64,000 nucleotides of DNA from an uncultured Clostridia bacterium (GCA_934255135.1 CAKQMV010000009.1:1-64000), one strand, 5' to 3'. Numbered from the stretch's first letter, positions 26,372 through 36,188 are shown. The notes: a model not told the origin generated them from the letters alone. Program-made: numbers and translations.

Positions 26372-27380
26372 AAAGGATTGTGATCTTAACGCACTTAACG
26401 GAAAGACTATCGCTGTTGTAGGATATGGCTCACAGGGTCACGCACACGCACTTAACCTTAGAGATTCAGGATGCAATGTTATTCTTGGACTTCGTCCTGG
26501 AAAAAGCTGGAACAAGGCTACAGAGGATGGCTTTGATGTTTACACAGTAGCTGAGGCTGCATCAAAGGCAGACATCGTAATGATGCTTGTTAACGACGAG
26601 AGAGCAGCAGACCTCTACAACGAGCAGGTTGCTCCTAACATCAAGTCAGGCGCAGCAGTTGCTTTTGCACACGGCTTCAACATCCGTTACCAGCAGATTC
26701 AGCCAGCAGCAGACCTTGATGTATTCATGGCTGCTCCTAAGGGACCTGGACACACTGTAAGATCAACATACGTTGCAGGAAAAGGCGTTCCTTGCCTCGT
26801 AGCTTGCGAGCAGGATGCATCAGGCAAGTGTATGGATATCGCACTTGCATATATCGCAGGAATCGGCGGAGCTCGCGCAGGAATCATGGAGACTACAATG
26901 TACGAGGAGACTGAAACAGACCTCTTCGGTGAGCAGACAGTTCTCTGTGGCGGAGTTATTGACCTTATGCAGTGTGGCTTCGAGGTTCTTGTTGAGGCAG
27001 GCTATCAGCCAGAGAATGCATACTTTGAATGTATCCACGAGATGAAGCTCATCATCGACCTTATTAACAGAGGTGGAGTTGCAGCAATGAACTATTCAAT
27101 CTCAGATACAGCAGAGTTCGGTGAGTATGTATCAGGACCAAGAGTACTTCCTCACGATGAGATCAAGGCTAACATGAGAAAGGTACTTTCAGACATTCAG
27201 GATGGAACTTTTGCAGGAAAGTGGATCGCTGAGAATAAGAATGGCAGAACATTCTTCAACTCAAAGAGACACAATCTGTCTAAGCACCCAATGGAGGTAG
27301 TTGGTCAGGAGCTTCGTGACAACATGCTCTGGAAGGATGGAGAGAGCGGAGACAAGGGTCTCGACAAGGCTTCTAACTAG
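26352..27380 (+). CDS. ilvC: Ketol-acid reductoisomerase
   Basis: IlvC converts acetolactate or acetohydroxybutyrate to dihydroxy acids using NAD(P)H and Mg. The 342-aa class I enzyme has the Rossmann motif VVGYGSQGHAHALNLRDSG, the cofactor-specificity loop GLRPGKSW, and the metal-binding carboxylates in ETDLFGEQ and the knotted C-terminal domain (CIHEMKLI). Although the frame opens at 26316, AAGGAG 9 bases before the ATG at 26352 and the MARMYYEKD start fix the gene, which therefore overlaps ilvN by 20 bp. Confidence 0.96.
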   Translation: MARMYYEKDCDLNALNGKTIAVVGYGSQGHAHALNLRDSGCNVILGLRPGKSWNKATEDGFDVYTVAEAASKADIVMMLVNDERAADLYNEQVAPNIKSGAAVAFAHGFNIRYQQIQPAADLDVFMAAPKGPGHTVRSTYVAGKGVPCLVACEQDASGKCMDIALAYIAGIGGARAGIMETTMYEETETDLFGEQTVLCGGVIDLMQCGFEVLVEAGYQPENAYFECIHEMKLIIDLINRGGVAAMNYSISDTAEFGEYVSGPRVLPHDEIKANMRKVLSDIQDGTFAGKWIAENKNGRTFFNSKRHNLSKHPMEVVGQELRDNMLWKDGESGDKGLDKASN

Positions 27381-27448
27381 TCGGACGCGGGCAAAAAGTC
27401 TGTCGGTCGGACGAAACATCCCGGAGTAACGAATTAAGGAGAGAATAA

Positions 27449-29110
27449 ATGCGTTCAGACGTAATTAAGAAGGGCGTGGAGAGGACTCCGAATAGGAGTC
27501 TCCTCTACGCACTAGGATATACAGACGAGGAGCTTTCAAGACCGCTTATCGGAGTTGTAAGCTCATATAATGAAATAGTTCCGGGTCACATGAATCTGGA
27601 CAAAATCACAGAGGCTGTAAAGGCCGGAATCCGCGCAGCAGGTGGTACTCCTGTAATGTTTCCAGCAATCGCAGTATGCGATGGAATTGCAATGGGACAT
27701 GAGGGAATGAAGTATTCACTTGTAACAAGAGATCTCATCGCAGACTCAACAGAATCAATGGTCAAGGCTCATCAGTTCGATGGACTTGTAATGATTCCAA
27801 ATTGCGACAAGAATGTTCCAGGACTTCTGATGGCTGCAGCGAGACTTAACATTCCGACAATCTTCTGCTCGGGCGGACCGATGCTTGCCGGAAGACTTAG
27901 CGACGGAAGAAGAACATGTCTAAGCCATATGTTTGAGGCTGTAGGTGCATATCATGCAGGAACTCTCGATGAGGAAGGTGTTGATGACTACACCAAGAAT
28001 GCATGTCCAACATGCGGAAGCTGCTCTGGAATGTATACAGCAAACTCAATGAACTGCTTAACTGAGGCAATCGGAATGTCGCTTCGCGGCAACGGAACAA
28101 TTCCTGCAGTATACTCTGCAAGACTTAGACTTGCCAAAGAAACAGGCATGAAGATTATGGAGCTGGTTGAGAAGGATATTAAACCAAGAGATATTCTTAC
28201 AGAGAAGGCGTTTGACAATGCTGAGACTGTCGACATGGCGCTTGGCTGCAGCACAAACACAATGCTTCACCTCCCTGCAATCGCACATGAGGCGGGCATC
28301 GAAATTGATCTTGATAAGTCAAATGCAATCAGTGCAAGAACTCCAAATCTCTGTCACCTCGCACCTGCAGGCGATACATTTATGGAGGATCTCGACGCAG
28401 CCGGCGGAGTTTATGCAGTAATGAAGGAACTTACTAAGAAGGGACTTCTTCACACAGATCTTCTTACAGCAACAGGAAAGACAGTTTCTGAGAACCTTGA
28501 GGACGTCGTTAACAGAAATCCGGAGGTTGTAAGAACTATCGATAATCCATATTCAGAAAGCGGCGGAATCGCTGTGCTTAAGGGTAACCTCGCACCTGAT
28601 GGCTGCGTTGTAAAGCAGGCGGCCGTATCACCTAAAATGATGGTTCACAGAGGACCTGCAAGAGTATTTAACTCAGAGGATGAGGCTATTGAAGCAATCT
28701 ATGCTAAAAAAATCAATCCTGGCGATGTTGTTGTAATCCGCTACGAAGGACCTAAGGGCGGACCGGGAATGAGAGAGATGCTGAACCCTACATCAGCAAT
28801 CTGCGGCATGGGACTCGGAGAGACTGTAGCACTTATCACAGATGGCAGGTTCTCTGGTGCAACTAGAGGTGCGTCAATCGGACATGTCAGCCCTGAGGCG
28901 GCATCTGGCGGAAATATTGCTCTTGTAAACGAGGGTGATATAATCAGCATTGACATTAAGAAATGCACAATCGAGCTTGAAGTATCAGACGAAGAGCTTG
29001 AGAAAAGAAGAGCATCATGGGTATGCCCTGAGCCAAGGATCAAGACAGGCTATCTTGCAAGATATGCAAAGCTTGTATCATCAGCAGACAGGGGAGCAAT
29101 ACTCGAGTAA
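27449..29110 (+). CDS. ilvD: Dihydroxy-acid dehydratase
   Basis: IlvD dehydrates dihydroxy acids to the 2-keto acids of valine and isoleucine. The 553-aa protein has the Fe-S cysteines in PNCDKNVPG and TCGSCSGMY, plus conserved DGRFSGATRG and GHVSPEA motifs near the C-terminus. A 68-bp gap separates it from ilvC with no clear terminator. AAGGAGAG lies upstream of the ATG. It is the last biosynthetic gene of the run; no ilvA or dedicated ilvE is present in the window. Confidence 0.96.
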   Translation: MRSDVIKKGVERTPNRSLLYALGYTDEELSRPLIGVVSSYNEIVPGHMNLDKITEAVKAGIRAAGGTPVMFPAIAVCDGIAMGHEGMKYSLVTRDLIADSTESMVKAHQFDGLVMIPNCDKNVPGLLMAAARLNIPTIFCSGGPMLAGRLSDGRRTCLSHMFEAVGAYHAGTLDEEGVDDYTKNACPTCGSCSGMYTANSMNCLTEAIGMSLRGNGTIPAVYSARLRLAKETGMKIMELVEKDIKPRDILTEKAFDNAETVDMALGCSTNTMLHLPAIAHEAGIEIDLDKSNAISARTPNLCHLAPAGDTFMEDLDAAGGVYAVMKELTKKGLLHTDLLTATGKTVSENLEDVVNRNPEVVRTIDNPYSESGGIAVLKGNLAPDGCVVKQAAVSPKMMVHRGPARVFNSEDEAIEAIYAKKINPGDVVVIRYEGPKGGPGMREMLNPTSAICGMGLGETVALITDGRFSGATRGASIGHVSPEAASGGNIALVNEGDIISIDIKKCTIELEVSDEELEKRRASWVCPEPRIKTGYLARYAKLVSSADRGAILE

Positions 29111-29137
29111 CTGATGCGGTAAGCTATTGGAGGGAAT

Positions 29138-30427
29138 ATGCTTAAAGACGAAATCAAAAAGCTTCTGTTTTTTAAGCCATCCGAGGACAGTATAATAAAC
29201 GAACTTGTTAGAGCCGAAGAACGTGCAGGAGATGAATTATCATCACCAGATGCCGTTCTTTCGGTGATTAATAAGCTCGCTTCATATTCACTGAACCTTG
29301 GAATTGACGGAAATCTCTGGCAGAACTATATAACAGGCTGGCTTCTAACAGATGAGAACGCCTACACACTTTCAAGAGAGAGGCAGGAATCGGCAGAGGA
29401 CTCATTCTCGAGACTTATGATGAATGACGTTCCGGTGCTCAGACGAATTCTCGAATACGACTTCGAACCCTTCCGTGACACGGAATATGACGGGGTGATC
29501 GATGAAATCCTGTATTTTGACAGCGAAAGCTGCATCGGACGAAACCTCGGAACAGCAGGACTTGAGATTACAAGAGTTCTCGAAGGCCTTCTTAACGCCG
29601 AGACTGATGACGCGTTCAAAAAGGTTCTCGATGAGCAGTATAAGTCCCGTGGAACCGGTGATTTTGCATTCTACAATGCGTTTCGAATCGAGAATGAGAA
29701 TAAGGATGCGAGACTGCTTAAGCCAATTCGTGCAACGGACGATGTGACTTTTGCCGATATGATCGGATACGAGATTCAGAAGGGTGCTCTTATCAGAAAC
29801 ACTGTAGCGTTTCTCGAGGGCAGACCGGCCAACAACGTTCTTCTTTATGGAGACAGTGGCTCGGGCAAGTCGACGAGTGTAAAAGCGCTTCTTAACGAGT
29901 ATGCTCCTTCAGGTCTTAGAATTATCGAGATTCATAAGCATCAGTTTAAGTACATAAGTGAAGTTCTTGGCATGATCAAGAATAGAAATTATCAATTCAT
30001 AATTTTTATAGATGACCTCTCGTTTGAGGAGTTTGAGATTGAATATAAGTATCTAAAGGCCGTTATCGAAGGAGATATGGAGGCGAGATCTGACAATGTT
30101 CTGATCTATGCAACCTCGAACAGAAGACATCTTATTAAAGAAACCTGGGCGGATAAGGATGATATGACTCACAATGGAGATATTCACCGCTCAGATACAG
30201 TCGAAGAAAAGACTTCTCTGTCAAGCAGATTCGGAGTATCGATTTACTTCCCTTCACCTGACAGAATGGAGTATCACACTATAGTAAAGAATCTTGCGAG
30301 CGAAGCGGGAATAAAGATTGACGAGGACGAGCTTTTTGTCAAGGCTGACGCTTGGGAGATAAGGCACGGTGGAGTGTCATGCAGAACGGCAAGACAGTTT
30401 GTTGATTATCTTGCATCTGCAGAATAA
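29138..30427 (+). CDS. DUF815 AAA-type ATPase
   Basis: The 429-aa protein matches the DUF815 family of P-loop ATPases. An N-terminal ~230-residue region of unclear fold is followed by Walker A YGDSGSGKSTS, a strong Walker B IIFIDDLSFEE, a sensor-1-like YATSNRRHL and an arginine-rich tail. The cellular role of DUF815 proteins is not established. GGAGGG precedes the ATG, 27 bp after ilvD, and the aminotransferase gene follows after 17 bp, so it may ride on the leu-ilv transcript. Confidence 0.85.
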   Translation: MLKDEIKKLLFFKPSEDSIINELVRAEERAGDELSSPDAVLSVINKLASYSLNLGIDGNLWQNYITGWLLTDENAYTLSRERQESAEDSFSRLMMNDVPVLRRILEYDFEPFRDTEYDGVIDEILYFDSESCIGRNLGTAGLEITRVLEGLLNAETDDAFKKVLDEQYKSRGTGDFAFYNAFRIENENKDARLLKPIRATDDVTFADMIGYEIQKGALIRNTVAFLEGRPANNVLLYGDSGSGKSTSVKALLNEYAPSGLRIIEIHKHQFKYISEVLGMIKNRNYQFIIFIDDLSFEEFEIEYKYLKAVIEGDMEARSDNVLIYATSNRRHLIKETWADKDDMTHNGDIHRSDTVEEKTSLSSRFGVSIYFPSPDRMEYHTIVKNLASEAGIKIDEDELFVKADAWEIRHGGVSCRTARQFVDYLASAE

Positions 30428-30444
30428 AGCACGGAGGTACACAA

Positions 30445-31635
30445 ATGAAACCACAATTATCAGAAAGAGTAACAAGAAGAGACTTCCCTGGAGAGTTTCT
30501 AGAGGTAATCCTTGCTGCAGCATCGAATCCTTCAACAATCTCATTCGCAGGAGGCCTTCCTAATCCAAAGACACTTCCTGTAGCTGAGGTTGAAGCTGCT
30601 ACAAAGAAGGTATTTGACAAGTATGGCTATGTAGCTCTGCAGTACAGCCAGGCACAGGGCTTCTACCCGCTAAGAGAGAAGATTGCCGCAAGATACAAGA
30701 AGACAAGCGGACTTGATTATACAGCTGATGATATCGTTGTAACTGCAGGCTCACAGCAGGCACTTGACCTTCTCGCTGCAGCGCTTGTTGATCCGGGCGA
30801 TGAGATTGTCGTTGAGAATCCAAGCTACCTAGCGGCACTTCAGGTATTCCATCACTATGATCCTAAGATTCTGACAGTGGATCTTAACGATGATGGAGCT
30901 GACGTGGAGCAGCTTAAGGAAATCGTAGCTAACCACAACCCTAAGTTTATGTATGTGATTCCGAACTTCCAGAATCCTACAGGACTTACATACTCAGAGG
31001 AGAAGAGAGCAGCAGTTTCAGAGGTTCTCAGGGGTACGGATACTATCGTAATCGAGGACAATCCTTACGGAGAACTGAGATTCAGCGGCAAATCCGGAAA
31101 CTCTTTTGCTCACTACCTTGGTGATCAGTGCTGTGCACTAGGAACATTCTCTAAGATTGTTACACCGGGAATGAGAATCGGCTGGGTTGTATGCCCTAAC
31201 AAGGAGCTTAGAGACAAGCTTGTAATGTACAAGTCAGCACTCGACCTTCACACTAATATCTTCAGCCAGATGGTTCTCGCACAGTATCTTGAGGATAATG
31301 ATCTTGATGAGCAGATCAGGAAGGCTGCTTCAATTTACGGCGAAAAGGCCCAGAAGATGATGGCTTGCATGGAGAAATACCTTCCTGCCGGCGTAGAGTT
31401 CACAAGACCAGAGGGCGGAATGTTTCTCTGGGTTACTCTTCCAGAAGGCGTAAAGGCTGTTGATGTTCAGAATGCAGCTCTTAAGAGAAATGTTGCTGTC
31501 GTTGCCGGTGATCCTTTCTACGAGTATAAGAGGGATGTAAGGACAATGAGAATAAATTATTCCAATAGTTCTGATGAACAGATGGAAGAGGGCATGAAGA
31601 TTCTCGGCGAAGTTATGGCGGAATATATTAAATGA
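30445..31635 (+). CDS. PLP-dependent aminotransferase, class I/II (2-aminoadipate/MocR-core type)
   Basis: The 396-aa enzyme is a fold-type I aminotransferase: the N-terminal ISFAGGLPNPKTLP, the PLP-contact GSQQALDLL, the NPTG-type PNFQNPTGLTYS segment, and the Schiff-base lysine in FSKIVTPGMRIGW. Such enzymes often act on 2-aminoadipate, branched-chain or aromatic substrates. Its position after the leu-ilv genes makes a role as the terminal branched-chain transaminase possible, but its place just upstream of serA also allows phosphoserine or other 2-keto acid transamination. Specificity cannot be decided from sequence. Confidence 0.88.
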   Translation: MKPQLSERVTRRDFPGEFLEVILAAASNPSTISFAGGLPNPKTLPVAEVEAATKKVFDKYGYVALQYSQAQGFYPLREKIAARYKKTSGLDYTADDIVVTAGSQQALDLLAAALVDPGDEIVVENPSYLAALQVFHHYDPKILTVDLNDDGADVEQLKEIVANHNPKFMYVIPNFQNPTGLTYSEEKRAAVSEVLRGTDTIVIEDNPYGELRFSGKSGNSFAHYLGDQCCALGTFSKIVTPGMRIGWVVCPNKELRDKLVMYKSALDLHTNIFSQMVLAQYLEDNDLDEQIRKAASIYGEKAQKMMACMEKYLPAGVEFTRPEGGMFLWVTLPEGVKAVDVQNAALKRNVAVVAGDPFYEYKRDVRTMRINYSNSSDEQMEEGMKILGEVMAEYIK

Positions 31636-31701
31636 TGCTATACTAAAAGGAGCGTAAAAAGCGACAAAATATATTCCTTTAATAACAGGAGGTAATTTAT
31701 C

Positions 31702-32835
31702 ATGGAGAAGTATTTCATTGGCACTCTTAACAACATTTCACAGGTTGGACTTTCAAAGCTTACTGAGAATTATGAGCTTGTTGAAGATGTAGATAAGGCT
31801 AATGGTATTATCGTAAGATCTTTCAAGATGCACGATATGGATTTTTCAGAGAATCTTCTAGCTATCGGTAGAGCAGGTGCTGGTGTAAACAATATTCCGC
31901 TCGAGAAGTGTGCTGATCAGGGTATCGTTGTATTCAACGCACCTGGAGCTAACTCAAACGCTGTTAAGGAGCTCGTTCTTGCTGCTCTTATCATGGGTGC
32001 AAGAAACATGTACGAGGGTATTTCATGGGCTAATACTCTTGAGGGAGACGATGTTTCAACAGCTGTTGAGAAGGGTAAGAAGAACTTCGCTGGAACTGAG
32101 ATTTCAGGCAAGACTATCGGTATCATCGGTCTTGGAGCAATCGGTGCTAAGATCGCTAACTCATGCGAGGCTCTTGGCATGAACGTATGCGGATATGAGG
32201 CATTCAGACCACATCCATGTCTGACTGCTGATGTTAAGATGTTTGACGATGTTACTGAGATGGTTAAGGAGTGCGATTTCGTATCAATCCATGTTCCATC
32301 ACTTCCTGCAACTAAGGGAATGATCAACAAGGATCTTATTGCTAACATGAAGGACGGAGTTATCATCCTTAACTTTGCAAGACCTGACCTTGTAGTTGTT
32401 GATGACATCAAGGCTGCTCTTGAGGCTGGTAAGATCAGAAAGTACATGACTGACCTTGCTAACGAGGAGACTATCGGCGTTCCTGGAATCGTTGCAACTC
32501 CACACCTTGGAGCTTCAACTGCAGAGGCTGAGGAGAACTGTGCTGTTATGGCAGCTGAGGAGCTTATGGATTACCTTGGATGCGGAAACATCAGAAACTC
32601 TGTTAACTTCCCAGCAGTATCACTTGATTGCATCGAGGGAACTAAGAAGGTTTGTGTTCTCTACAAGGATGCTGAGGACAAGGCTGAGGAGATCAAGGCA
32701 TTCTACGGCGACTGCCTAGTAGAGATGGCTTCAGGTAAGAGAGGCGATTACGGATATGTTATCTGCGCTGTTAAGAGCGGATGCCCTAACGTATTCGAGG
32801 CTCCTTACGTAGTAAGAACAAGAGTAATCGGCTAA
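31702..32835 (+). CDS. serA: D-3-phosphoglycerate dehydrogenase
   Basis: The 377-aa 2-hydroxyacid dehydrogenase opens serine biosynthesis. The NAD-binding motif IIGLGAIGAKIA, catalytic Arg in NFARPDLV, the Glu in LANEETIG and the His in TPHLGAST are all visible. The C-terminal ~60 residues resemble a weak, short ACT-like segment rather than the full regulatory domain of E. coli SerA, typical of short clostridial enzymes. A strong AGGAGG lies before the ATG. A TATACT at 31641-31646 could be a -10 box but lacks a convincing -35. Confidence 0.9.
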   Translation: MEKYFIGTLNNISQVGLSKLTENYELVEDVDKANGIIVRSFKMHDMDFSENLLAIGRAGAGVNNIPLEKCADQGIVVFNAPGANSNAVKELVLAALIMGARNMYEGISWANTLEGDDVSTAVEKGKKNFAGTEISGKTIGIIGLGAIGAKIANSCEALGMNVCGYEAFRPHPCLTADVKMFDDVTEMVKECDFVSIHVPSLPATKGMINKDLIANMKDGVIILNFARPDLVVVDDIKAALEAGKIRKYMTDLANEETIGVPGIVATPHLGASTAEAEENCAVMAAEELMDYLGCGNIRNSVNFPAVSLDCIEGTKKVCVLYKDAEDKAEEIKAFYGDCLVEMASGKRGDYGYVICAVKSGCPNVFEAPYVVRTRVIG

Positions 32836-32878
32836 TTATACATACTGATTACAATTTCAGAATTTAACGGGAGTTCTA

Positions 32879-34201
32879 ATGGGCTTGAGAAGAACTGACA
32901 GCTCAACTGAATATTTCGGAATTAAAAGGGTGGTGACCACTTTGGCGGCCTGGCTTGTCATGCTGTCGGTGGTCACCACCAGTTTTGATGTGGTTTTTGC
33001 TGCGAAGAGCAAGACTGTCATAACAGATAGCGATATCACAGCAGAATCAGCCATAGCGTTCTCGGGATCGACAAGTGAGGTAGTTCTTGGCATCCATGAG
33101 GACAGAAAGATTGCAATCGGAGATGTGGAGAAGCTTCTCAATGCCATGGTTGTAATCGACAACATGCACAACACCAAGGAATACGATAACAAGGTGATTA
33201 TTAAGGCGGCGTCGGCCAAGCTTGGAGATCTCTATACCAAGGGACAGGAGGTTTCGGTAAGACAGCTTATTTCCGATATGCTGACTAAGAATTCGGACGA
33301 AGCGGCATCGGCACTTTCAAGATACTCCGCTACGAAGCCGAAGATTTTTGTCTCCATGATGAATTCTAAGATTATGGAGATGGGTCTTATGAGTACTCAG
33401 CTCGTGAATGCTACAGGAAGATATCACAGCGAGCAGTATTCATCTGCATATGACCTGGCTGTAATCGCTCAGTATGCGATGAGATATGATGCCATCAAGG
33501 ATGCTCTTATGAAGAATGCCAATGTTGCAAGACCATCCGGTTTTGTAGCGGCTTTTGCAGGAGATGTGGGTGGCCCTAGAAGCTCTTCGCAGGCAATCGT
33601 TATTTCAGAGAAGAACGGCATGCAGATAATTACCGTCCTTCTTGACGAGAACCAATCTGCAATAAGTACGGATGCGGACAAGCTTACTAAATATGCTTTT
33701 GCCAATGCCACTTCAGATACAATAGTTAAAGCAGGCAAGAGAGTTGGTACTGCAAGGGTAAAGCATGGCAACATTGTCCATGTAGGAGGTTATACCAAGA
33801 CTAAGGGCTATGCTTACATACCACCGGAGGGAAGTGATTCCCTTGTACAGACCCGCGTCGTAATGAGAGAGGGCCTTGAGGCACCACTTAAGAAAGGTGC
33901 CAAGATTGGCGAATATAGAATTTATGTCGCAGATGAGCTTAAGGGAACTGTTGACATAGTAACTGATAGAGAAATCAAGACGGGATGGTTTCCGTCATAT
34001 ATATATATATCTAACCTGACTGTGATTATTATCGGCATAATTCTTCTGGTGATTCTGTTCTTTATTATGAGAATCAGACATATCAAGCGCATGAAGAAGA
34101 AGCAGATGGAGCGTCGCAGGAAGAAGAAGATAAGAGAAATGGCAATGCAGCAGATGCAGCAGGATGAAGACAGAGCCAGAAGAAACTGGACATATCATTA
34201 A
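32879..34201 (+). CDS. S11 (D,D-carboxypeptidase)-like protein with replaced catalytic residues
   Basis: The 440-aa protein has an N-terminal signal/anchor segment (about residues 17-41, ending FAA), then a domain that aligns by eye to DacA-type penicillin-binding proteins: KLLNAMVVID, SVRQLISDML, MNSKIMEMGLMSTQLVNATG (positions about 161-180) and YSSAYDLAVIAQYAM. The catalytic SxxK position reads D82-V-E-K85, the SxN position reads NSD (138-140), and no KTG motif is present. A C-terminal membrane helix (about 355-378) and a Lys/Arg-rich tail follow. It should be a non-catalytic cell-wall protein. An (AT)7 tract at 33997-34010 encodes the start of the helix. uvrC begins 9 bp downstream. Confidence 0.75.
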   Translation: MGLRRTDSSTEYFGIKRVVTTLAAWLVMLSVVTTSFDVVFAAKSKTVITDSDITAESAIAFSGSTSEVVLGIHEDRKIAIGDVEKLLNAMVVIDNMHNTKEYDNKVIIKAASAKLGDLYTKGQEVSVRQLISDMLTKNSDEAASALSRYSATKPKIFVSMMNSKIMEMGLMSTQLVNATGRYHSEQYSSAYDLAVIAQYAMRYDAIKDALMKNANVARPSGFVAAFAGDVGGPRSSSQAIVISEKNGMQIITVLLDENQSAISTDADKLTKYAFANATSDTIVKAGKRVGTARVKHGNIVHVGGYTKTKGYAYIPPEGSDSLVQTRVVMREGLEAPLKKGAKIGEYRIYVADELKGTVDIVTDREIKTGWFPSYIYISNLTVIIIGIILLVILFFIMRIRHIKRMKKKQMERRRKKKIREMAMQQMQQDEDRARRNWTYH

Positions 34202-34210
34202 GTCATACAT

Positions 34211-36130
34211 ATGTTTGTAATAGAAGATGAACTGAAGAAGCTTCCCACTACACCGGGAGTATATATGCATAAGGACAGCCTTGGCGAGATAATTTATGTC
34301 GGCAAGGCTGTTAATTTGCGTAATAGAGTAAGGCAGTATTTCAGAAAGAATGCCCAGCTTGATCCTAAGGTCAGAGCGATGGTTTCTGTTGTAAGTGAGT
34401 TTGATTATATAACATGTGCAACGGAGGTTGAGGCTCTTATCTTAGAGTGTAACCTGATCAAGAAGTATAAGCCTAAATACAACATACTTCTTAAGGATGA
34501 TAAGTCATATCCTTATATCAAGCTTACGACAGGCGAGAAATATCCAAGAATCTATAAGACAAGAAGACTCGAGAGGGATGGAAGTAAGTATTTCGGACCT
34601 TATACGGATATCGGAGCTGTCACAAGAATACTAGAGCTTATAGACGATACATATCCTCTTAAGAAGTGCAGAGCTTTAAGCTTCAGCGCCGGAGTAAGAC
34701 CATGTCTTAACTACCATATCGGAAAGTGCCTCGGTGTATGTCAGGGCAATGTCTCCGAAGAGGAATACGGCAGGATGATCGATGAGATTTCAGATATCCT
34801 TAATGGAAGAGCGACACGCCTTAAGAAGGAGCTTGAAGCTAAGATGTACGAAGCTTCAGATAATCTCGAGTTCGAAGCAGCGGCCAAGTACAGAGATACA
34901 ATTGCGGCGCTTGGCATAATCGGCGAGACACAGCGAGCTTCTGTAACAGGCGGCAATGATGCGGATGTTCTGATACCGGTTGTAACGGCTAACACTTCAA
35001 TCGTAGCGGCATATCACATAAGAGACGGCAAGATGGTTGGAAGAGACGTCAGCTACGTAAGAGATAATACTTTTGTCGGTGAGACGAGGTCAGAAGAAAA
35101 CGATATCGTCGCATCATTTATTAAACAGCATTATACGATGAGCACGGCGCTTCCTAAGGAGATTCTTCTGACGAAGCATGTACCCGACGAGGCTCTTCTC
35201 GAGGAACTTCTGAACAGTGTGAACTCAGACAATGCTCTGGCACGAAACGATGTGATGCACAAGACAAGGATTCTCGTTCCAGAGAGAGGTGACAAGAAGG
35301 CACTTGTTGTGATGGCAGCGACAGATTCGATTGAGCTGTCTAAGTCGATTGACGAGAGACTCGAAAGAGAGCTCGAGAAGAAGAATCTTCTTAAGGCCAG
35401 AATCAGCGAGGTCATCGAACGCTGCTGCCTCCTTGATGGCAGCTCGCCTATGCTTCTGACTGACGATGATGAGAGAGAATACAGAATCGAGTCGTATGAT
35501 ATCTCGAATCTTAACGGTCTTGATACAGTCGGAGCTATGGTTGTCTACGAGGGCAGAAAGCCTGTTCGAAGCGACTACAGAAAGTTCAAGGTCAAGACAG
35601 CGGCATCGGGCGACGACTACGGAAGCTTGCAGGAGGTTCTGTACCGAAGACTTAAGAGAGCGAAGAATGGTGATGAGGGCTTCAGCACTTATCCGGATCT
35701 TATGCTGATTGACGGAGGCCTCGGACAGGTGAACGCAGTACTTAAGATTATAAGGGCTTACGGGCTTTCGATTCCGGTTGCCGGCATGGCCAAGGACGAT
35801 GCTCACAGAACGAGGGCGATTGTGTTCGAGGATGGATCTGAGATAGATCTCGCAAAGGAACCGGTGCTCTTTAGCTATGCGGGAACAATTCAGGAGGAGG
35901 TTCATCGTTTTGCCATCACATTTATGAAGGATGTCAGGGGCAAAAAGGCTATTCGTTCAGTGCTCGAGGATATCCCAGGGATCGGTCCGGCAAGACGTAA
36001 GGCGCTTCTGTCGCAGTTCGGAAGCATCCAGGGAATCCGTGATGCGAGCTACGAGGAGCTGTGCTCTGCACCCGGAATGAACGGCGCAGCGGCCGAGAGT
36101 GTGATCTCTTTTTTCAAAAAGAGAGATTGA
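34211..36130 (+). CDS. uvrC: UvrABC excinuclease subunit C
   Basis: UvrC makes both incisions in nucleotide excision repair. The 639-aa protein has the N-terminal GIY-YIG nuclease (GVYMHKD, IIYVGKA), a UVR motif at about 200-235, the RNase H-like 5' nuclease domain in the centre (SYDISNLNGLDTVGAMVV, positions about 425-442) and a C-terminal helix-hairpin-helix (DIPGIGPARRKALL). No Shine-Dalgarno stands out before the ATG; the start MFVIEDELKKLPTTPGVY fits the family. Confidence 0.95.
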   Translation: MFVIEDELKKLPTTPGVYMHKDSLGEIIYVGKAVNLRNRVRQYFRKNAQLDPKVRAMVSVVSEFDYITCATEVEALILECNLIKKYKPKYNILLKDDKSYPYIKLTTGEKYPRIYKTRRLERDGSKYFGPYTDIGAVTRILELIDDTYPLKKCRALSFSAGVRPCLNYHIGKCLGVCQGNVSEEEYGRMIDEISDILNGRATRLKKELEAKMYEASDNLEFEAAAKYRDTIAALGIIGETQRASVTGGNDADVLIPVVTANTSIVAAYHIRDGKMVGRDVSYVRDNTFVGETRSEENDIVASFIKQHYTMSTALPKEILLTKHVPDEALLEELLNSVNSDNALARNDVMHKTRILVPERGDKKALVVMAATDSIELSKSIDERLERELEKKNLLKARISEVIERCCLLDGSSPMLLTDDDEREYRIESYDISNLNGLDTVGAMVVYEGRKPVRSDYRKFKVKTAASGDDYGSLQEVLYRRLKRAKNGDEGFSTYPDLMLIDGGLGQVNAVLKIIRAYGLSIPVAGMAKDDAHRTRAIVFEDGSEIDLAKEPVLFSYAGTIQEEVHRFAITFMKDVRGKKAIRSVLEDIPGIGPARRKALLSQFGSIQGIRDASYEELCSAPGMNGAAAESVISFFKKRD

Positions 36131-36155
36131 TATTTGCGATGCTCCGTGCTATACT
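36127..36155 (+). promoter_or_regulatory. Promoter of the DUF1292 gene and tRNA-Leu
   Basis: TTGATA (36127-36132), a 17-bp spacer and TATACT (36150-36155) sit at the end of uvrC, about 34 bp before the DUF1292 start. Confidence 0.65.
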
Positions 36156-36188
36156 GAATTGGTATTATGGTAATAAAGGAGGGCTATT

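Noticed and set aside
31917..32447. 176-aa open frame antisense to serA
   Set aside because: Follows from the codon pattern of serA; no independent evidence.
35225..35905. 226-aa open frame antisense to uvrC
   Set aside because: It is a shadow of a well-conserved gene, with no ribosome binding site or recognisable domain.
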